The notes under the pieces were generated by a model that saw only the letters and a list, made by a program, of their open reading frames with translations, was not told where the DNA came from and ran no database searches. From Dehalococcoidia bacterium (lineage in GTDB: Bacteria; Chloroflexota; Dehalococcoidia; GIF9; UBA5629), in assembly GCA_003142375.1 (NCBI GenBank), contig PLME01000024.1, positions 1 through 64,000 of the forward strand: a stretch of 64,000 nucleotides of DNA, read 5' to 3'. Shown one piece after another: positions 61,201 through 64,000 of this stretch. A program made the position numbers and the translations under genes. Within the stretch, counting starts at the first letter, position 1; the number at the start of each line of letters is the position of its first letter.

Positions 61201-61440
61201 ATCAAGAGATACCTGAACGGCAAGGACCTGGGGCCAAGAGTGGACCGTCAAGACCCTGAAACCATCGATTACAACCACATTCCTCCCACCGACGAAGAGA
61301 CGAGTGAAAGGTCCAGGGTTAAACTTTCAGAGATCCCTCTGCCCGAAAGGAAGTCTTCCTTTAAAGAATGCATCGTCAACTATAACGCCAAGCAAGCTAA
61401 AGAAGAATGCAGCAGATGCCTGAGATGCGATATTGGATAG
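58300..61440 (+). CDS. NuoF/HoxF-like NAD/FMN/Fe-S subunit fused to GltD/NfnB-like NAD(P)H oxidoreductase module
   Basis: NuoF: [67 protein letters not shown]; GltD: [82 protein letters not shown]; GTG start. Confidence 0.93.
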   Translation: [1046 protein letters not shown]

Positions 61441-61452
61441 GAGATAAGGCAA

Positions 61453-63405
61453 ATGAGTGAAATAACATTAACTATCAACGGGAAACAGGTCAAGGGTAAA
61501 CAGGGCGATACCGTTCTGGCGGTGTGCGAGGCCAACGGCGTCAAACTGCCAACTCTATGCCACTATAAAGGCTTGACCGATGTCGGCGCTTGCAGGCTTT
61601 GCCTGGTCGAAATTGAAAAAGAGAGAAAACCGGTGCCGGCTTGTCTTTATCCGGCCCGTGACGGCATTGTAGTCGTAACCAGCAACGAAAAACTTGAGAA
61701 ATACAGGCGTTTAGTTCTGGAACTATTATTCACCGAGCGCAACCACCTTTGCGCTTACTGCGTAGCCAGCGGCGACTGCGAGTTGCAGAGCCTTGCTTAT
61801 ACCTACCAGATGGATAATGCCAGGTATCAGTATTCCTGGCCCAATGTAATCGTAGATTCTTCTCATCCCTACGTGGTGCTTGACCATAATCGCTGCATTT
61901 TGTGCGGTCGCTGCATCAGGACCTGTGACGAGATCACAGGCGCCCATGCTCTGGATTTCGGCAAGCGTGGCTGGAAGACTACCGTTTCCGCAGATATAAA
62001 CCAGCCCCTTGGCGAATCATCCTGCATATCCTGCGGCGGATGCTTCCAGGCCTGTCCGACGGGCGCTATCTTCTCTAAAGGCAGCGCTTACAAAGGAAGG
62101 CCCGACGAGTGCACAGTTGTGGAATCGTCATGCGCCATTTGCGGCATTGGCTGCGAGGTCAAAGGCCTGGTCAAAAACAATAGGCTGGTCAGAATCGACA
62201 GCCCCGATATGTCCAGGGAGCGCGGCCTGCTGTGCGATATGGGCAGATTTGAGCCGCTCTACAAGCCGGCTGAAAGGGTAACTACCCCCATGAAACGCGA
62301 TGCCAAGGGCCAGCTTGCAAGCTGCTCTTACGAAGAGGCCTTCGGAGCTATCGCCAAAAAGCTCGGCGGCATGGACAGCGTAGCCGCCCTCGCTTCCGGA
62401 AAGGCCAGCACTGAAGCACTTAAAGCTTTTGCCGACCTCAATAAAGCTCTGGGAACCAAATTGGTCGACACACTTGACGGCGACGATTTCCGGACGATAT
62501 CGCAAGGCATCGCCAAATTTGACAGTAAAGCCGGCCTTAAAATAGAGGCGACTCTCGAAGATATCCTTTCGGCTGATGCCATCTTGATAATCGGTGCTCA
62601 TCCTGTAAAGACCCATCCTGTGATTGGGTCCTATGTCATGCGCGCAGCCTCCAAGAACAAGGCACAACTGGTTGTGCTAGACCCGCTGCGCAATCCTTTC
62701 ACCTTCCGCGCCAGTGTCTGGCTGAGGCCTCCCGAAGGTAAAAAGGGCCTTGCCATCAAAGCGCTTGGCAATGCCATCCTTGACCACGGGAAAGTAGCCG
62801 GCGATAAAACTAAATTCTCTGCAGAATTCAAGGAAGTCGAAGCCAGGAAGGCCGCCAAGACCCTGGGTATCGATGTCAATGATATTTATAAGGCGGCCGA
62901 GGTTTTGGCCGAATCTAAAAACAGCGTTATCATTTACGGTAGCGGAATATTGCAGTTCAAGGACGCCGACATGGTAGCCACCATCCTGAATCTGGCCGGC
63001 CTGATCAGCAGCAAACCCAAGGTCATCTCACTGAAACGTTACGGTAACAGCCGCGGGGCTTGGGAACTAGGGATAAGTAATTCTAAGAGCTCTGTGACAA
63101 GCGAACTGACCAAGGGAAAAATTAAGGGGCTTTACCTGTTGCTTGCCGATGATCTGGCTGATTCTCAAGCGCTAGCAGATTCAATGAAAGGAATCAACTT
63201 TGCGGTAGTTCAGGCCAGCTACCTGTCACCGGTCACTGCCAAGGCCGATGTAGTACTTCCCTCACTTCTGTGGACTGAGTCGAAAGGCAGCTATACAACC
63301 CTAGATGGTATCAGCAAATCGACGGCCCCCATGATTAAAGGCCCGGCCGGCATTAAGAGTGACGCCGATACCCTTAAGGGGATCGTCAAACATCTGGAAA
63401 AATAA
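61453..63405 (+). CDS. NuoG-like Fe-S/molybdopterin-oxidoreductase-fold subunit of the hydrogenase diaphorase module
   Basis: [2Fe-2S] CHYKGLTDVGACRLCLVEI; HLCAYCVASGDCELQ His/Cys cluster; CILCGRCIRTCDE; CISCGGCFQACPTGAI; CAICGIGCEVKG followed by a molybdopterin-like domain. Confidence 0.9.
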   Translation: MSEITLTINGKQVKGKQGDTVLAVCEANGVKLPTLCHYKGLTDVGACRLCLVEIEKERKPVPACLYPARDGIVVVTSNEKLEKYRRLVLELLFTERNHLCAYCVASGDCELQSLAYTYQMDNARYQYSWPNVIVDSSHPYVVLDHNRCILCGRCIRTCDEITGAHALDFGKRGWKTTVSADINQPLGESSCISCGGCFQACPTGAIFSKGSAYKGRPDECTVVESSCAICGIGCEVKGLVKNNRLVRIDSPDMSRERGLLCDMGRFEPLYKPAERVTTPMKRDAKGQLASCSYEEAFGAIAKKLGGMDSVAALASGKASTEALKAFADLNKALGTKLVDTLDGDDFRTISQGIAKFDSKAGLKIEATLEDILSADAILIIGAHPVKTHPVIGSYVMRAASKNKAQLVVLDPLRNPFTFRASVWLRPPEGKKGLAIKALGNAILDHGKVAGDKTKFSAEFKEVEARKAAKTLGIDVNDIYKAAEVLAESKNSVIIYGSGILQFKDADMVATILNLAGLISSKPKVISLKRYGNSRGAWELGISNSKSSVTSELTKGKIKGLYLLLADDLADSQALADSMKGINFAVVQASYLSPVTAKADVVLPSLLWTESKGSYTTLDGISKSTAPMIKGPAGIKSDADTLKGIVKHLEK

Positions 63406-63425
63406 CGCCCGTAAGGAGTGAACAA

Positions 63426-63962
63426 ATGGCAAAAGTAAAGGTAGCTACTGTCTGGTTGGAAGCATGCTCAGGATGTCACATGTCATTCCTGGACATAGAT
63501 GAATTTATTATCGATGTATCCAAGCTGGTTGAGTTTCACAGGAGCCCTATAACTGATATTAAGACATTCACTCCAGTTGACGTGGGCATAGTCGAAGGTT
63601 CAGTCGGCAATGAAGAAGAGAAAGAGATCATCGAGGAACTGCGCCACAACTGCAAGATATTAATGGCCTGGGGCGATTGCGCCTGCTTTGGCGGTGTCTG
63701 CGCTATGCGCAGTTCGCTAAATAAGGATGACGTGCTGAGGTGCGGCTATATCGAGACAGCCAGCACCTACAAGGGAAAGATCCCTCAGTCACCCGGTGTG
63801 CCGGCCCTTCTGGATAAGGTCTATCCGGCCAATCAAATAGTTAAAGTCGATTGCTACATTCCCGGTTGTCCTCCGGAGCCTGAGGCAATTAAATACGGCC
63901 TTACCGAATTGCTGGCGGGCAGGATCCCGGTACTTCCCAGCAATATAATGCGCTTTGATTAA
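63426..63962 (+). CDS. hoxY: [NiFe]-hydrogenase small subunit, HoxY-like (group 3)
   Basis: TVWLEACSGCHMSFLDIDE; WGDCACFGGVCAMR; VDCYIPGCPPEPEAIKYGL. Confidence 0.93.
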   Translation: MAKVKVATVWLEACSGCHMSFLDIDEFIIDVSKLVEFHRSPITDIKTFTPVDVGIVEGSVGNEEEKEIIEELRHNCKILMAWGDCACFGGVCAMRSSLNKDDVLRCGYIETASTYKGKIPQSPGVPALLDKVYPANQIVKVDCYIPGCPPEPEAIKYGLTELLAGRIPVLPSNIMRFD

Positions 63963-63974
63963 TGAGGTGAAAAA

Positions 63975-64000
63975 ATGGCGAGCAAAATAATTGAAATTAA
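63975..64000 (+). CDS. 5' end of next operon gene, probably the [NiFe]-hydrogenase large subunit (truncated by window)
   Basis: ATG after a GAGGTGA RBS, MASKIIEI..; position directly after hoxY; identity inferred from context only. Confidence 0.5.

Noticed and set aside
62128-62667. 179-aa minus-strand ORF
   Set aside because: Antisense to the NuoG-like gene; no motif.

Overview
The window comes from a bacterial chromosome with the gene content of a strict anaerobe; a Chloroflexota/Dehalococcoidia-like lineage is only a guess. It is densely coded and I found no rRNA, tRNA, CRISPR array, prophage or transposon. Housekeeping and central-metabolism genes include uvrA, lepA, hemW-like, ppsA, pfkA, alpha-glucan phosphorylase, acs, an acetate transporter, feoB with a DtxR-FeoA regulator, and hypAB. 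Two redox loci stand out. (1) A same-strand block at 27.1-37.4 kb encodes a 2-oxoacid:ferredoxin oxidoreductase (KorDABC-like), then a 1124-aa GltD/NfnB-HdrA chimera, a stand-alone MvhD, an HdrC-HdrB-like (HdrD-like) protein and an HdrA-MvhD fusion. This is a candidate flavin-based bifurcating or confurcating complex with both 2-oxoacid and NAD(P)H connections. (2) An operon at 57.8-64.0 kb encodes a NuoE-like protein, a 1046-aa NuoF-GltD/NfnB fusion, a NuoG-like protein, a HoxY-like [NiFe]-hydrogenase small subunit and the start of a probable large subunit, cut by the window edge. Smaller points of interest: a 32-bp perfect palindrome made of two overlapping 18-bp operators at the feo locus; a 58-aa histone-H1-like Lys/Ala/Pro repeat protein and a 54-aa zinc ribbon, both absent from the ORF track; a 2H-phosphoesterase/metallophosphoesterase fusion; an SDR plus steroid-5-alpha-reductase-like pair; a CoA-transferase-GNAT fusion; and an HD-GYP gene split by an apparent 1-nt frameshift. 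All family assignments come from reading motifs; no database search was run.
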